DNA of 64,000 nucleotides from positions 868,001 to 932,000 of the forward strand of contig OZ025792.1 in assembly GCA_964019425.1 (NCBI GenBank), written 5' to 3'. The position numbers and the translations under genes were made by a program. Shown here piece by piece: positions 20,245 through 32,295 of the stretch. The stretch is from Flectonema sp. DT1601 (taxonomy: Eukaryota; Euglenozoa; Diplonemea; Diplonemida; Diplonemidae). How positions within the stretch are numbered: position 1 is the stretch's first letter; each line of letters opens with the position of its first letter. The notes under the pieces are model-generated. The model had not been told where the DNA came from. It ran no database searches and saw only the letters and a list, made by a program, of their open reading frames with translations.

Positions 20245-21885
20245 TCAGTTAATTGGAGGTCTCACTTGTTTTGTCTGTTTTAGTTATTGTGTTAACTTGT
20301 GTGTATTACCACAGTTGGTTAAGTAGTAAGAATGATAGCAATGCATACCCGCGACTCTGTCTCCTCAACTTCAGCTGTTACTTCGGTCAGCTCCTTTTGT
20401 TCAGATTCATCATCACCTCCAGCCACCTGATTTGAGTTTTTATTTTAAGAAATATTATTTAACCGTTAGCTGCGTACCATCTCATCATTTCATACCTCCA
20501 TGTACAGGTACGGGTTGTCTTCCTCAGGTCTAAATTTAACTCCAGTGATGAGGTAGAACATCACAGCAGCCGATTCCTGTTTTTTTTTCCATCATTTTTT
20601 TTTCCCCGTTTTTCTCACAACATTCAAAATCAACAAGTAACTTACATACCTGTACAAAAGGAGCAGCCCATGTTAATCTGAAGGGGATGTAGGAGTCAAG
20701 CAGAACGACAAAGATTCTGGTCAAGTACATAAACCCAACCACAAATAAGTAAAACGCACGAAACTGTTTCAAACGGGCAAGATTCTTAGCAACCTTGCCT
20801 TCGATAGAACCGAGTTTGTGAAGTTTCTCGATAGACCAAATAATCGGAAACAACACAACAATACAACAAATGAAATCAGACAGCCTTAAGATATCCCTCC
20901 AGTAGGTCCATGAACGATTACCTTCACTTGTTTCTTCAAGAACAGCTATTGCGATATTAATTAAAACTTGAAGTGGTAGGATTGCTAGAGCAATGTGTTT
21001 ATCGTTCTTTGACAAGAACGGCTTTAAGAACGACCATCCGGTTCCCAACAACATAATAACTAAAAATAATGTAATTCCCTTTAGAGTAAGAAACAGGTAT
21101 GACATTATCTTCCAACCTGTTGAGGCTCCTTCCTGTAGTAGAGTTTCGAGCTTCATGGCTTCGAAGAAGAGAGAGCAAGTCTTTAGAATGATCAGCATTG
21201 ACATTAGGAAATGAATCTTATGAACGTGCATCATGTGGCTTCGTAAATATTTAATCCAACACACCGATAAAACGATAAATATTAATGTAAACATTGCGTA
21301 CATGAGAGGCATTTTCCTATTTCCTTCACTCAAGTATTCAATAACACCTCCTGGCCTCACATTGTATTGTGAGAACTTTACCTTAAAGGAGACTGGTCGT
21401 GATTGTAATTCTGACTTAATGTCGTATCCCTTACAGTTGTAAAAGAATAACGCATAGAGGCCGGCTTCCTTAACTTGGTGGATTATTGTTTTGCGAACTT
21501 TTCCCTGTTTCAACTCTGATTCAAGTGGGAATAGCTGCCTCCATTGTATGACTCCAGGGTTTTGAGGTTGAACTACCGTGTCTTTTATAAAACAGATTTT
21601 CTGTTGTGCGGCTTCTCCTTTTCCATAATTCTTTTCTTGTCTAGCGTAGTGAGCAGTCGTGACCCAGTCGAGAGTGAATCCTAATGGTTCTTCCATTTGA
21701 GCATCTGTAGTGTTCAACATCGATAGCTCTTCAATTACGAACTCCATCACTCCATTATCAGAAAATCCAAAGACACCCAAATCCATAACTCTTCGACTGT
21801 CATCTGTTACCGACAGACTAAAGTTCAAACTACTTACTGTGACCGTAAGCAACAGCAGCAGAAAAGTTGTTGTTGTCGACTTCAT
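20245..21885 (-). CDS. GPR107: GPR107/GPR108-type seven-transmembrane Golgi protein
   Basis: Four exons (21885-20650, 20576-20496, 20426-20349, 20274-20245) encode 474 residues; the last two junctions are less certain. Residues 1-19 form a signal peptide. A luminal GOLD-type domain with paired cysteines (QKICFIKD, FYNCKGYD) follows, and seven hydrophobic helices span about residues 195-430. Family blocks are clear: FLSKNDKHIALAILPLQVL, SDFICCIVVLFPIIWSI, LARLKQFRAFYLFVVGFMY, and after splicing FYLITGVKFRPEEDNPYL, which matches the GPR107 C-terminus. Members sit in Golgi or endosomal membranes and act in trafficking; plant relatives are CAND proteins. The short cytosolic tail is acidic. Three introns lie in the last 62 codons, all with GTATG donors. 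An acceptor TATTTCTCAG ends at 21903, 17 nt before the ATG. Confidence 0.93.
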
Positions 21886-22257
21886 TGTTGGGGATGGTCA
21901 CCCTGAGAAATACAATAATCAAAACAAAACATAATAAACACATTTGACACTTGAGCCGAAATATTTACACTCATAATGTACCCTAAGGAATTTCTTTTCG
22001 TTCTTATTTTCTGCTACTTTAGTTCAAATCAAATCAAACATACTACAGCAAAAATTAAAATGTATATTTTTTTTTTATTTACGAATCGCCTTCTATTTCG
22101 TTATATTTTCTTATGTAAAAAAAAAATAAAACAATCCAATTTTCCTCCTGGGTTTCATTCTTTATAAGAAAACCTTGGCAGCTTGTTCAACACTTTTTTT
22201 TTTTTTTTTTCGTGGTAGTAAATAATACGAAACAATACATTATAACCAAAGGAAACA
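21886..22257. other. Intergenic, 0.37 kb
   Basis: This holds the GPR107-like leader acceptor (21903-21904) and the 3' flank of the small membrane protein gene, including a T run at about 22195-22210. Nothing else is seen. Confidence 0.6.
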
Positions 22258-22791
22258 CTACAAGTTGGCACGAAGTTCATCCGCTTCGGCCATAGTGGCG
22301 TCTAATTCGGTCATTCGTAATTCGTGCGCATTCATACATCTGTCAAGACGCAAACGAAGACGTTGGGCAGACATACCAGAGTGATGAGAACCAACATTAG
22401 AAGCACCAAGAACCGCAGTATTAGGATCTGCGTCATCCCAGTTCATGATACCACCCGCCATATGCGTTTCTCCACTCATTGATAACCCAAAGAACCATGG
22501 AAGCAACTGGTTCAAGTCCTGTCTTTGGAATTTTAAATAAACCCCCGTCAAAAGCATAAACGCAATCCCTTGAATTATCCAGTAATGGTAATGTGCACCT
22601 CCAGTGTAAAACATATCTAACATGTATGCCTTTGGAAGGTATCCATCGTATCCATCTACGTGATGTCTGTTCATATTTAAGTCATTCAGATCCAGCATTC
22701 TCTCCTTTTCAGATCTCTTAACAACTTGATTAAAGTACGGAGCAGGTTGCCATTTTTGCCAATAGCGCAGAGTTGCCGTGCGCTTAATCAT
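22258..22791 (-). CDS. Small single-helix membrane protein, mitochondrial candidate, not recognised
   Basis: The 177-residue frame runs from ATG 22791 to a stop at 22258. The N-terminus (MIKRTATLRYWQKWQPAPYF) is basic and aromatic, as in many mitochondrial inner-membrane subunits. Residues about 70-88 (HYWIIQGIAFMLLTGVYLKF) form one membrane helix, preceded by YLPKAYMLDMFYTGGAHYHY. After a His/Gly/Asn-rich linker, the C-terminal 45 residues are a charged helix. This layout resembles accessory subunits of respiratory complexes or ATP synthase in divergent protists, but I cannot assign it to a family. The gap to the next gene's stop (22931) is only 139 bases, and an acceptor CCCCAACAG ends at 22808 within it. 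Confidence 0.65.
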   Translation of the reverse strand: MIKRTATLRYWQKWQPAPYFNQVVKRSEKERMLDLNDLNMNRHHVDGYDGYLPKAYMLDMFYTGGAHYHYWIIQGIAFMLLTGVYLKFQRQDLNQLLPWFFGLSMSGETHMAGGIMNWDDADPNTAVLGASNVGSHHSGMSAQRLRLRLDRCMNAHELRMTELDATMAEADELRANL

Positions 22792-22930
22792 TTTTGTGTG
22801 ATTCCAGCTGTTGGGGAAAATGAAATTATATTTTCAATGTCTCGGGTCTGTTCAAAACTTGTATTCTAACCAACCCAATAGTGTTGGAGATAGTTATAAC
22901 TTCTCTTGAAGTAAACAGGGTTATCCCGAC

Positions 22931-24295
22931 CTACATAAAAGGGATCCAAGAAAACCTTTGGAGATTATATAAATTAAGATACTGTGAAGACTCTTCTGAG
23001 ATCTTATCATCGTTTAAAAGTTCAGAGAGAAGCTGCGCAGAATGTGCAGCACCACGGAAGCCGTTGAAAGCATGTCCAGTATTTACAAAAACATTCTCGA
23101 TTGGAGTCCCTCCAACTATCGGCATGGAGTCGGGTGTGATTGGACGAGAACCAGTCCACTGGACTCGTTTATCCCAATCACAGAATTTATCAATATTTGG
23201 GAAGCAGTGTCGAATAACTCTCTCAAGATGAATAAATAAATCATCATTACTTTTAGTATGCGACCCAACGGGTATCAACTCTCCAAAGGCTGCGAATCGA
23301 ACTTGGTTTCCTAACCGAGTAACAAACAGATCATGTGGCTCTGTTGTTATCGACGCTTGTGGTGCTAGTGAGCTATCCGTTACAGGGATTGTAAAGGAAT
23401 ATCCACGCAGTGGGTAAATAGGTAGATAGAACCCTGACTTTCTAGATATAAGAGGTGACCCATGAGCACCAGCACAAATGATCGTCACATCCGATGAGAT
23501 GAGCGCATCGTTTGAAAGATACGTCCCCTCACTAGTAACACGAGAAGCAGCTGACTTAATGTGACGAATATCACTGGCAGATTGAAAGAGTGATTTCGTA
23601 ATGGCTGCACAATCACCATGAGCATCCTTATCACAAAACTCAGCTTTAATCCAACTACTCACCTCTAGACAGGGCTCCATTGAAATAACTTTATTGGGTT
23701 CTAAATATTTCCTTTCAGAGTCTTGCGGCTTTCCACTCCAAATAGCTTTCACTCTTCCTTGAGTCTTTATTACATCACTCAAACCTGTTTGATTAAAGAA
23801 GTTAATTGATATCTGTTGTTCAAGTGTTGGTCTTTGTTTGTGCAATTTGAGGTTTGAGTTGAATTTGTTGCTGCAAATAATTGATTGAATGAATGACATT
23901 CCCCAGTACTAAAAATGTGGGTCTCGGAAAATCTTCTTATCAACGAAACGATTGTCATTAATTGACGATGCGTAAGAACGAGTAATCCACTTCCTTGTTG
24001 ATAGAAGTGTTGATAGAGTAGCAAGGCTTTCAACACGATTCACACCCATTGTACAACCATTTGCACCACTGCATTGCGTTCCAGGTAGTTCCGAGTCTAT
24101 TAACACAACTTCATGACCAGCGTTTCTCATCATGCGTGCAGTTGTTACTCCAACAATACCAGCGCCAATCACATTGACTTTCTTCCTTCTATTTAACTTC
24201 TTCCTATTAGTTTTATTAACATCTTTGAACCATTTCAAGCTTATCGCTGATGCTGCACTGATTCCCGCTGTTGCTGTTGCAGCGAGTTTCAGCAT
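22931..24295 (-). CDS. DadA-like FAD-dependent oxidoreductase, interrupted by one in-frame TAG
   Basis: From ATG 24295 to TAG at 22931 one frame of 455 codons stays open except for a single TAG codon at 23911-23909 (codon 129). The N-terminus is a short hydrophobic/basic leader. It is followed by the dinucleotide-binding fold NVIGAGIVGVTTARMMRNAG with acidic end VLID, typical of the DAO family. The C-terminus has SRPITPDSMPIVG and FVNTGHAFNGF, where DadA proteins read RPMTPDG and LNTGHGTLGW. Around the TAG the protein reads DPHF-stop-YWGMSF; DadA relatives have DP-x-(L/F)-W-x-W here, so the stop sits exactly where the conserved Trp is expected (TGG to TAG). Everything else looks intact. It may be a recent null allele, a sequencing error or a read-through case. 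Relatives oxidise D-amino acids or similar amines. Confidence 0.82.
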
Positions 24296-26919
24296 ATCGG
24301 CTTCTTTGTAATTAAAAAATAAATAATTTAGTTCATTAAACTAACTCATCACACTGATTTCCTTTAACATCTGAACAATCTTATTTGCTGTGGAAAAAAA
24401 AAGGAAACAAAATTATTATTTTCAGGTTCACTGATGTGAGTAATTCCAATTAAGTGACTTCTTGAAGTCAAATGTAAAAAATGTAAAAAAAAAAAAATTG
24501 AAGAAAAGAAAATAAGCAGAAGGAATCCAAAAAAATTGACATTCTTCAATGTTGTTCTTTGTTTGCACTTCTTTTCAAGGGTAGGATGGTGAGTGAGTGA
24601 AAGGGAGATTTCTGTTGTAAATTGTAAAGAGAGGTCCAGCTACATTAGCATCGACGAAAAATTCTCATCATGCATCGTCACAAAATGAAATAGAGTTTCC
24701 ACATCTAAGTATTAAACAACGCACGTACTACGAGTTAGTTACAATAAAGGTACCAGTCGCTATATTTTATTGAAATTTGACCATTGAGTTGGGCCACGAA
24801 ATGAATTGGCGAGAATAGCCCTTCTTTTTTCTTCAAAAAGCTTTCTTATTCTTTCTTTCTTTTTCCTTTTTTGCACCTGTGCGTTCTTTTTTTTTATTGT
24901 CTTCTTTTTTTTTTTTCAATTTTTATCTGAAATAAACATTTTTCTTTTTTTTTTTCCTTCACAAAAATTAGATTTATTTCTTTTCGTTGCCTTCACCCCA
25001 ACATTCTGACGAGAGAATAAAAAAAAAAAAAAAAATGTAGTCACCAGTTTCGTCGAAGAAACCTGTACTTTGGATCTCATTTTCGCTTATTGAACCACAT
25101 ACTTAGTATCGGAAGTCCAGGCGCATTTTTATTCGAGCCCGCGAAAAGGAACAAGAGAATTATAAAAAAAAAAAAAAGAACAATAAAAAAAAGGAAACAA
25201 AAAAAAAAACTTCATGCGGGAGGAGCAGGAGGCTGGTCGTCTAACCGCTTCTTAATAAAAAGACAACTAAAGAATTTTTATTGCGTTTAAATATGCTTCT
25301 TTGGGCAACCAAGGGAAGAAAGTATGCAGCAAACGCCTTGGTAAACTACACAGATTATCAAACAATACCCACATCCTCACAGAAAGCAGAGACTTTGAAA
25401 ATAAGAGTCTGTTGCGTTCGTTATAATGTATTTTTTTTTTTCCCCCTTTTTCCCCCACGTTTGTGTGTTCTGATTAAAAAAGTAAAATAATAATAAAAAA
25501 AACAACAACTTATTTTTTGAACATTCGGTCATCGGGTGAAAGAAAAGAGATTAGAAATAAAAAAAAACTGGCAGAAAATAGCTTCTTAACCATCGTTTTG
25601 TTTTGTGTTTTCAACTTCCTTAGCGGAACAACTTTATTAATTAAATAAGAATTCGGCTTTTTCCCTAACTACAAGTAACTCCCGCAGTTAAGTAGCACAC
25701 ACGGCTTGTGTAAACCTGCCAAGGCAGAAGTCGACTTAGGCAACGATCCTGCTGTAGGTACACCTATAGAGCCAATGATGTTTTTTTTACGCGTGCTGCC
25801 CAATATTATTCCCTCTCTTTCTTCCAATACCTGTTCAGTTCAAAGGAGGAAAAAAAAAAAGGAAAAAAAAGGAGAGAAACAAAAAAAAAAGAAAAAAGAG
25901 GGAATTTTCACCTGTAGTTTGTATTTTCTTTTTTTTGTCTTCCTTAACAAGCCAATAAAATAACAATAAAGGACGGTGAGGGAAGGGAGAGAAGCGCAGC
26001 ATGTAATTACTTGACGAAGTTGCATTTATAGTAAGATATTATTTTTTTTCCATTGTAAAAAAGAATTAAAAATTAACGGAAAAGGGAAAAAAAAAAAAAA
26101 AAAAAAAACGATAACGGGAAACAAATCATGGAAACTGAAACGGGCGTTCTTGTAACGTACTGCTACTAATAACCCACAGAGCATTCAGTAAGCGAAAATA
26201 GAGACGAGTAGCTGATCAGTCAGGTGGGCAAAAAACTAAAATTACAATTCCACTGTGACTTTTAAAGGACGCAGGAAACAGTCAAGAAAAGATAATATTT
26301 GAATGAGTTCCAAAGAAGCAGCAGCAGAGCAAAATAAACAAAGGGGAAAAAAGAAAAAGAAGTAACTCACCACCCGCTAGCACACCAACTACTCTGAATT
26401 TAAGCTACTGGGAATGTGCCACTATTTTATCAGGTAACAGTTGACTGGTGAGCGTACTTCGCACGGCAGTAGTTTGAAGAATTTGTGCAAGCTGGAAAGT
26501 TTTCGGCTGGTAAATAGATGATGTTGGAAAGAATAGGTGTTGTAACAAACAACTACAGCAGACAACACGAATCTGACTATTCAGAACCCACCCTTTGAGA
26601 TAAAAGGGTAATAACAACTTCTATTAGAATGCTTACTTCGTGGAAATAATGGGGAAAAATAAAAAAAATAAAAATAAGATTTTGAGTTATGCGATTTTTT
26701 TTTATATTGTTTTTTTTTTTTTTTTTTTTAAACTCTTCAAAAAATTATGTTGTTTCTTTCTCTTCCCGTAATTGATACCCTGCTTCACAAGTTACTACTG
26801 CCATAATTATTTCACGCTGGTTACAATTTATGTGACTGAAAGAATATCCTTAGAGTCACTTACACAAAGAGGCAGAAGAAACAAGAAGACAAGGAAGAAA
26901 TCAAAGATTGGGGAATAAA

Positions 26920-27050
26920 ATCAAAAAAGAATTGGCTTTAACTTCAACTATACAGAAAATAATGATATAACACTGCGGTTTTTTGTTTGTGCACGAAACC
27001 GTGAACCGACTTAAACTGATAAAGCTAAAGGAGGTTTACGTGTGCTGCCA
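26920..27050. repeat. Diverged dispersed repeat, copy 1 (partner at 35837-35970)
   Basis: The segment starting AAAAGAATTGGCTTTAAC and continuing through TGTTTGTGCACGAAACCGTG to GAGGTTTACGTG aligns with 35837-35970 (AAAAGAACTGGCTTCAAC, TGTTTGTGGACGAAACCCTG, GAGGGTTTACGT). By eye the match is roughly two thirds to three quarters identical over about 130 bases, in the same orientation, with small gaps. I see no coding potential in either copy. Confidence 0.6.
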
Positions 27051-27950
27051 ACATTCTTTTTCGTTCTTACAATACTTGTTAAATGCAAAAAAAAAAAAAA
27101 AAAAAATTACCCACGCTACCGAGAGAACCAAAATATCGCGAGGGGGACGTACGTTGGCTTCATTTCATCTCAGATTCTAAGTTCTTTGAGTCCCTGGGAT
27201 CGTATTTTTCCCCCGAGTTCATAAAAATGGAAAATAAAATAAAAAACAACAACACAGTGCGGAGTAGATGCTGTGTTATTAGCAAATTTAGGAAAAAAAA
27301 AAGAAAGAAAATGTGTGATAATTACTTGTCACGTTGTTTATATTTTCCCGTGAATTGTTGCAAATTAAAAAATTCAGGAAATTTATTTTCAAAGAGCCCG
27401 ACAGAATCTTCAAACCGGGTGGAAAAAATAAGAACAAATATAAAAACAATAAACAAAATTAGAAAAAGCTTTTTATTGGCAAAATTTGTATTTTTCGAAA
27501 GATTTCTTTTTTTCACTTGTTTTTTTTTGTCGTTGTTGGGGAAACCGCCGGACAGAGACAAAAAATATTAATTTATATTATGCGGCGACCTTGCACAGAT
27601 CCAAGTATTAGTACCGAACATAAATAAGGACTATGCCGCATGCATGAGAATCCGTCCACGTTCATCTCCGCAGAATACATCACAGAGTATAGGAACTGAC
27701 GCAAAGGTTGGAAAAATAAGAGAAGACAACGCAGTGTTTGCTGTTGTAATATGCAACATTCCCTTCCAACGTTGTCTTCCAATTTGCTAACAGTTTAGGG
27801 AAACAAATAACTACGAGGAAAACGGGAACAGAAAACAGAGAGGGGTTCTCAATACTACAATAATAAAAAAATAATCCTTACACCGTCAGAAGGTCGGCCT
27901 TTCGGGGTTTTTTTTAGATCGTTGGTACTGAGAATGGAAAACCTCTGTCG

Positions 27951-27986
<36 letters not shown>

Positions 27987-28109
27987 TTTTTAAAACTGAT
28001 AAATCAGTTTGGTGGGGTTAAGTTTAAAAGAAACGAAAAAGAAAATTTCAGTTCGCTTGAAAATTTTCTTTTTTCGAGCAACAAATTGAAAATGTTTGAC
28101 CCACGTTAA

Positions 28110-28160
28110 TGCAATTTTTTAATGAGCAACAGGATGGTACCTGCAGAATGATAACGCACA
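28110..28160. repeat. Short diverged repeat, copy 1 (partner at 28618-28665)
   Basis: AACAGGATGGTACCTGCAGAATGATAA here resembles ACTGAGGATGGATGCTGATCTGCAGAATGATAA at 28620-28655 (shared blocks GGATG and CTGCAGAATGATAA). The spacing is about 510 bases. The match is short, so support is moderate. Confidence 0.4.
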
Positions 28161-28617
28161 TATCCTATCATATGGATAGGACTTATTACGTAAAGGTAAT
28201 AAACTGAAGAATAATGAAATAATGTGAAAAACCAGAGCACTATTCAGAAGAATATTGCTCTAGTCGTCAGACACTGCAGTCTCTGAATAGCTTGTGTCCG
28301 AGGTTTCGATAAAGGAAAAGTGATGGGTAATGCAACCTTACCAAAGGAACAAGAACTGGTCTCAACTTTTGTTTTTTTAAAGCATGAAGTCCGTTAACTG
28401 ATTTAAAGAAATGGATCTACATAAATAATTTAAAAAAAAAAAAAAAATGACATTTATTGTGAAATAGTAAATCATTCTTTTTTTTCCCCCCCCCGTACTC
28501 TTTTCCATGTACGGATTTTTAGTTGTTAGCAAATAAAATTATTTTAATACATATTTTTTTTTTTTTTTTTTTTTTCAAAATTATTTTAATTTGTAACTTC
28601 CGTTGCAGAAATGACAT

Positions 28618-28665
28618 TCCACAACTGAGGATGGATGCTGATCTGCAGAATGATAAAAATAGTCG
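28618..28665. repeat. Short diverged repeat, copy 2 (partner at 28110-28160)
   Basis: This is the second occurrence of the GGATG...CTGCAGAATGATAA block, followed by a segment that no longer matches copy 1. Confidence 0.4.
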
Positions 28666-30462
28666 GGCTGGAGGGATTAAAAACTAATATTCAAATCAAC
28701 AACATGTACCAAATGCGAATAAAACGAAACAGCTCAGTCGATAAAACAACAATTGATGCTTGAGGGGTTGGGCAATAAATTACTAATAAATTGTGAGCAA
28801 CAATGAGACTTGGGTGGGCTACAGAAAACAATGACTCACCACAAGATTTACCTCTCGTAAATGGTCATGCGCTATATGCAGTTTAACGAAATCGACAAAA
28901 GTCTAACAGGACTGTCTCTGCATATAAAAAGCTCGAAGACTTACTTACACGAAAATAACTTATCTCCTAGGTGCCCTGTTAAGAGCCTTGGAACTGTATT
29001 TTATTTCACCCCACGCAAGAAATGCATAGCGGTATACAATAGGGTTTTTGAGACAGCTGTAAGAAGACGAAACGTCTTCAAAACAAAGAGCGTTGGGTTG
29101 ATAAGAAAAAAAATGGAAATTTATAACAATAATAACTTAATTAATATTTATTTATCGAAAATCAAGGACAGTGAGACGCTCACTAATGACTTACCCTACC
29201 ATCATGTCAGTGACGGTCAGTCCTTCTCTTCGAAAAATAAATATTAAATGCTTGCATGGCGAAGTCATCTACCAATATAAATAATAAAATAAAGAGGAAG
29301 GGAAAAGGATTACTAACGAGTTAAGTTATTCTATGGAGCTTTGGCAAAATAATACTCTGAAGCCTCTTTGCGTCTACTATTCTCACTGCATACCAAACGT
29401 GAATTTCCCCCCCCCCCTCCCCATCTTGCAGTTGTTTCTTCATAAAATATGTATGTCATGTTTCAGTGAGTAGTAATGTTTAAACAACAATGGGTAGAAA
29501 AATATCAAACTCTATAGAGCTACGAAGCAGCAGTAATGTAAGTATACCCAATCCTGACGACTGTTATGGTATAGCTTAGGCTGACGGGGCATCGACAGTA
29601 AGCAGAGAATCGAGCATTCCAATATCATCGAGAGAGGTCAGTAATCCCTATATCTCAAGAGTCGATGTATTGGCATACAAGGTTATCAGCTTGAAAAAAA
29701 GAAAAAAATATACAGAAAAATCGTTCCATAGAGTATAATGGTTAGTGGAAAGTAATGTTGAGACCTTCTTCCGTTTCAATTAGCTTTTCAAATGAAAGCT
29801 GACACAGGCAAGCAAAAATAATTAAAGAAAACAAAAGCGGTAGCCTTACAATACGGTTACCTTATTTGCTCCAGTTTTAATGTGAGTGTAAAGAGACCAA
29901 CGGAATTCTGGAATCCGTACAAAAAAAGATTTGTGTGGGAAGCTAAACAAAAAAGAGAACTCGGAAAGCAAACCTATCAACACCCATAGACTTTGAACAA
30001 AGATTTGCGCTTCAATGCTCCGACTACAAAATAACCTCATTCAGTACGAGTACTGTGAGCTTTGACTTTTCTTCCTCCTTTTTTTTCCCTCTGTTTTTTT
30101 CTCGTGCCGGTGCTTTTTAAAATGTAAAATCGTGTTTAAATATGCGTTTCTTTGTTTTGCTTTTCTTTTATTTTCTTAAATTCGTTAGTTTTCTTTTTTT
30201 TCTTCTTTGGAGAATTCAGGCGGTCGAAAAAGTTGACCTACTTGTTGGGGGTTCTTTAGTTTCTGTTTTTCTTTTTTCTTTTTTGTGTTTTGGGAGTTTT
30301 TTGTATTTTATATTTTCTTCGTGCCTGGTGTGAATAAAGCAAAAAATCAGATCAACTTAGTGAGTGGTGGAAAATGCTACCATATTTTAGAAAAAAATAA
30401 TGTTTTCATTTACATTTACATTTCTTTTTTTTTTTTTTTTTTTTTTTTTTCTGTGTTGGATT

Positions 30463-30733
30463 CTACTTGGATTGTAAGTAGTGAAAGGGAAACTGGGTGA
30501 ACTTCGTCGCGTTCATCTCAACATGTTCACCATGTGGCTCTACGAAGAATCCCATCACCGGGGTTTGAGCTTTTGCATAAGCTTCACAAACAAGATAAGG
30601 AAAGAACGAGTCACAGTCGTACTGCTTAGGAAACAAAAGCAAGTGTTCCAAAATTGAGAATCCGAAGCAGCCTAGCAAGGACACTTCATCGGACCATTCC
30701 AGGGTTTTGGACACCAGACTATATAAAGCCTGG
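30463..30733 (-). other. Possible isolated coding exon
   Basis: On the minus strand a pyrimidine-rich tract ending TTCTTCCAG stops at 30734. It is followed by an open stretch of about 90 codons to a stop at 30463. Its translation is unlike the homopolymer noise around it and reads like real protein (TLEWSDEVSLLGCFGFSIL, YLVCEAYAKAQTPVMGFF, EPHGEHVEMNATKFTQF). There is no ATG at its start, and I find no partner exons or family. It may be an exon of a decayed gene, or chance. Confidence 0.25.
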
Positions 30734-32007
30734 CTGGAAGAAATAAAGAATTTAAAAAAAAGAAAAGGAAGAATACGATGCGAAACACTTCACAAGATGG
30801 GGACTTCCAACAGAGAATTTGATCAGAAATGCATCTTCGAAATGCACACTCTTGAACAACGATTACTTTTGAAATATTGAAATATTGAATTTTTTTTTTT
30901 TTTTTTTTGCAGAGTTTTCTAGCTTGAAAAATAAAAATCGACAGCATTCTTCCATTATCAGTCAATATTAGCCAGATTCAGGGACAACGTCCCGTCTGTG
31001 ATTCTTAAGGATAAAATATTACATTGATCACCTAACACATTGTGAGGTTCTCACGAAGAATATGACTGCCAGAGTCCACGGAAAAAGACACTAGAAGCCA
31101 ATATAATCCAAGAAAGTGTTCACGGGTTTTATGTTACGCATTCGCTAAATTTCAGATCGACTGGAAGCGACCTGAAAGATTCATTGAAATCCGTAGTCTT
31201 GAGAGACAATTAAATAAAATTATTTTTTTTCCCTTTATTTCTTCTTCTAATGTCCTCAGTGATGTACAGCTGTTAGCTGCCAACAAGCAAATTGTTTATT
31301 TTAAATTAACATTATTATAATTTATAAAAAAAAAAAAAAAATATTTATGCGCCTGGCCTAGAAACATAAAAGAAATGCATATTAAGTATTAAACACTTTA
31401 TTTCACTATCTGTAAGCGTAACTTTAGTACAACAGAAGCAACGGAAAGTGAAGCAAAACTTCCACATTGCGATTTAGTGATTTTCAAATCGCGTAACAAA
31501 ACGGGAAGTCGCACAGGCGAAAGGAAAAGTAAATCATTATTTTTTATTACCATTACCCGATTACCATTATTATAATAAAAAAAAATTGTAATCACCTAAA
31601 TAACAATAATAGGTAAACACGTTTCTGAGTTGTTTTTTTTTTTTTTTTTTTTTGAAAATAAAATCGCAGAGTATTCGACGAGGAGCGATGCCCAGTCGAT
31701 TCCCTACGGTAAGAATACAAAATATATTGAATTTTCAGCAAATATGAAGAGACCATATTAAGACACAATTCCACGAAAAATTAAAAAACAAAAAATAACG
31801 TCAACTGATAAAAAAAAAAAAAAGAAAAAAAAAATGAATGAATCAGTTTTTCTTTTTTTTTTTTTTCTCCCCCCCGGTGTTGGCAGATTCGGCCTAATAT
31901 AGCCACCCATTCAGAGACGTAGTAGAATCCATCTGAGGGGAAGACCCGCTCAGACTACATGACCTGTGAAGGTCCTAGACAGTTCTAGTTTTCTTCTTTT
32001 TTTATTA

Positions 32008-32190
32008 CACAGAAACAAGTAACTAATGTTAACAAGAGGAGTGCTATTGACTCCAAATGTAAGGGTTTCATTGACTGAAATTTATTGTATTTAAAAAAAA
32101 GAACTAATCTTTGAAAAAAAAAAAAAGAAAAATTACCTATCTATTATTACCCAGTAAAGAGTAATTAAAGGTTTCACACATGCATTTTTT
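32008..32190. repeat. Diverged tandem repeat unit 1 (about 290-310 bp spacing)
   Basis: Two anchors repeat in the same order in the next unit: ACAGAAACAAGTAACTAATG here against GCAGAAACAGTAACTAACG at 32296, and TTATTACCCAGTAAAGAGTAATT against CTATTGCCCAGTAAAGAGGAATT at about 32457. The offsets (288 and about 308) differ because of internal gaps, partly in poly-A. Confidence 0.55.
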
Positions 32191-32295
32191 TAGGATGTCT
32201 TACTTTATTTCACCCAAAAAAGCAGACATAAAACAAAAAAAACATTCACCCAAAAAGAGAACAACCCTCTCAGAATGAAAACAAGAATACTACGC

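Noticed and set aside
23909-23945. A 36-nt intron that would remove the TAG in the DadA-like gene
   Set aside because: A GT...TTTTTAG segment of suitable length exists, but it would cut out the conserved DP-x-x-W region, so a point nonsense change is the simpler reading.
25200-25260. tRNA-like GCGGTTAGACGACC on the minus strand
   Set aside because: Only the A-box-like stretch is present; no acceptor stem, anticodon arm or B box.
27951-27983. Long A or T runs (also 39332-39361, 60306-60330, 62638-62663) as tails of retrocopies
   Set aside because: No coding or RNA-derived sequence precedes them and no target-site duplications are evident; homopolymers are common throughout the intergenic DNA.
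28861-29247. 128-codon plus-strand frame in the gene desert
   Set aside because: Composition (Lys/Asn/Ser) follows local base content, there is no motif or acceptor, and it is on the strand opposite to all supported genes.
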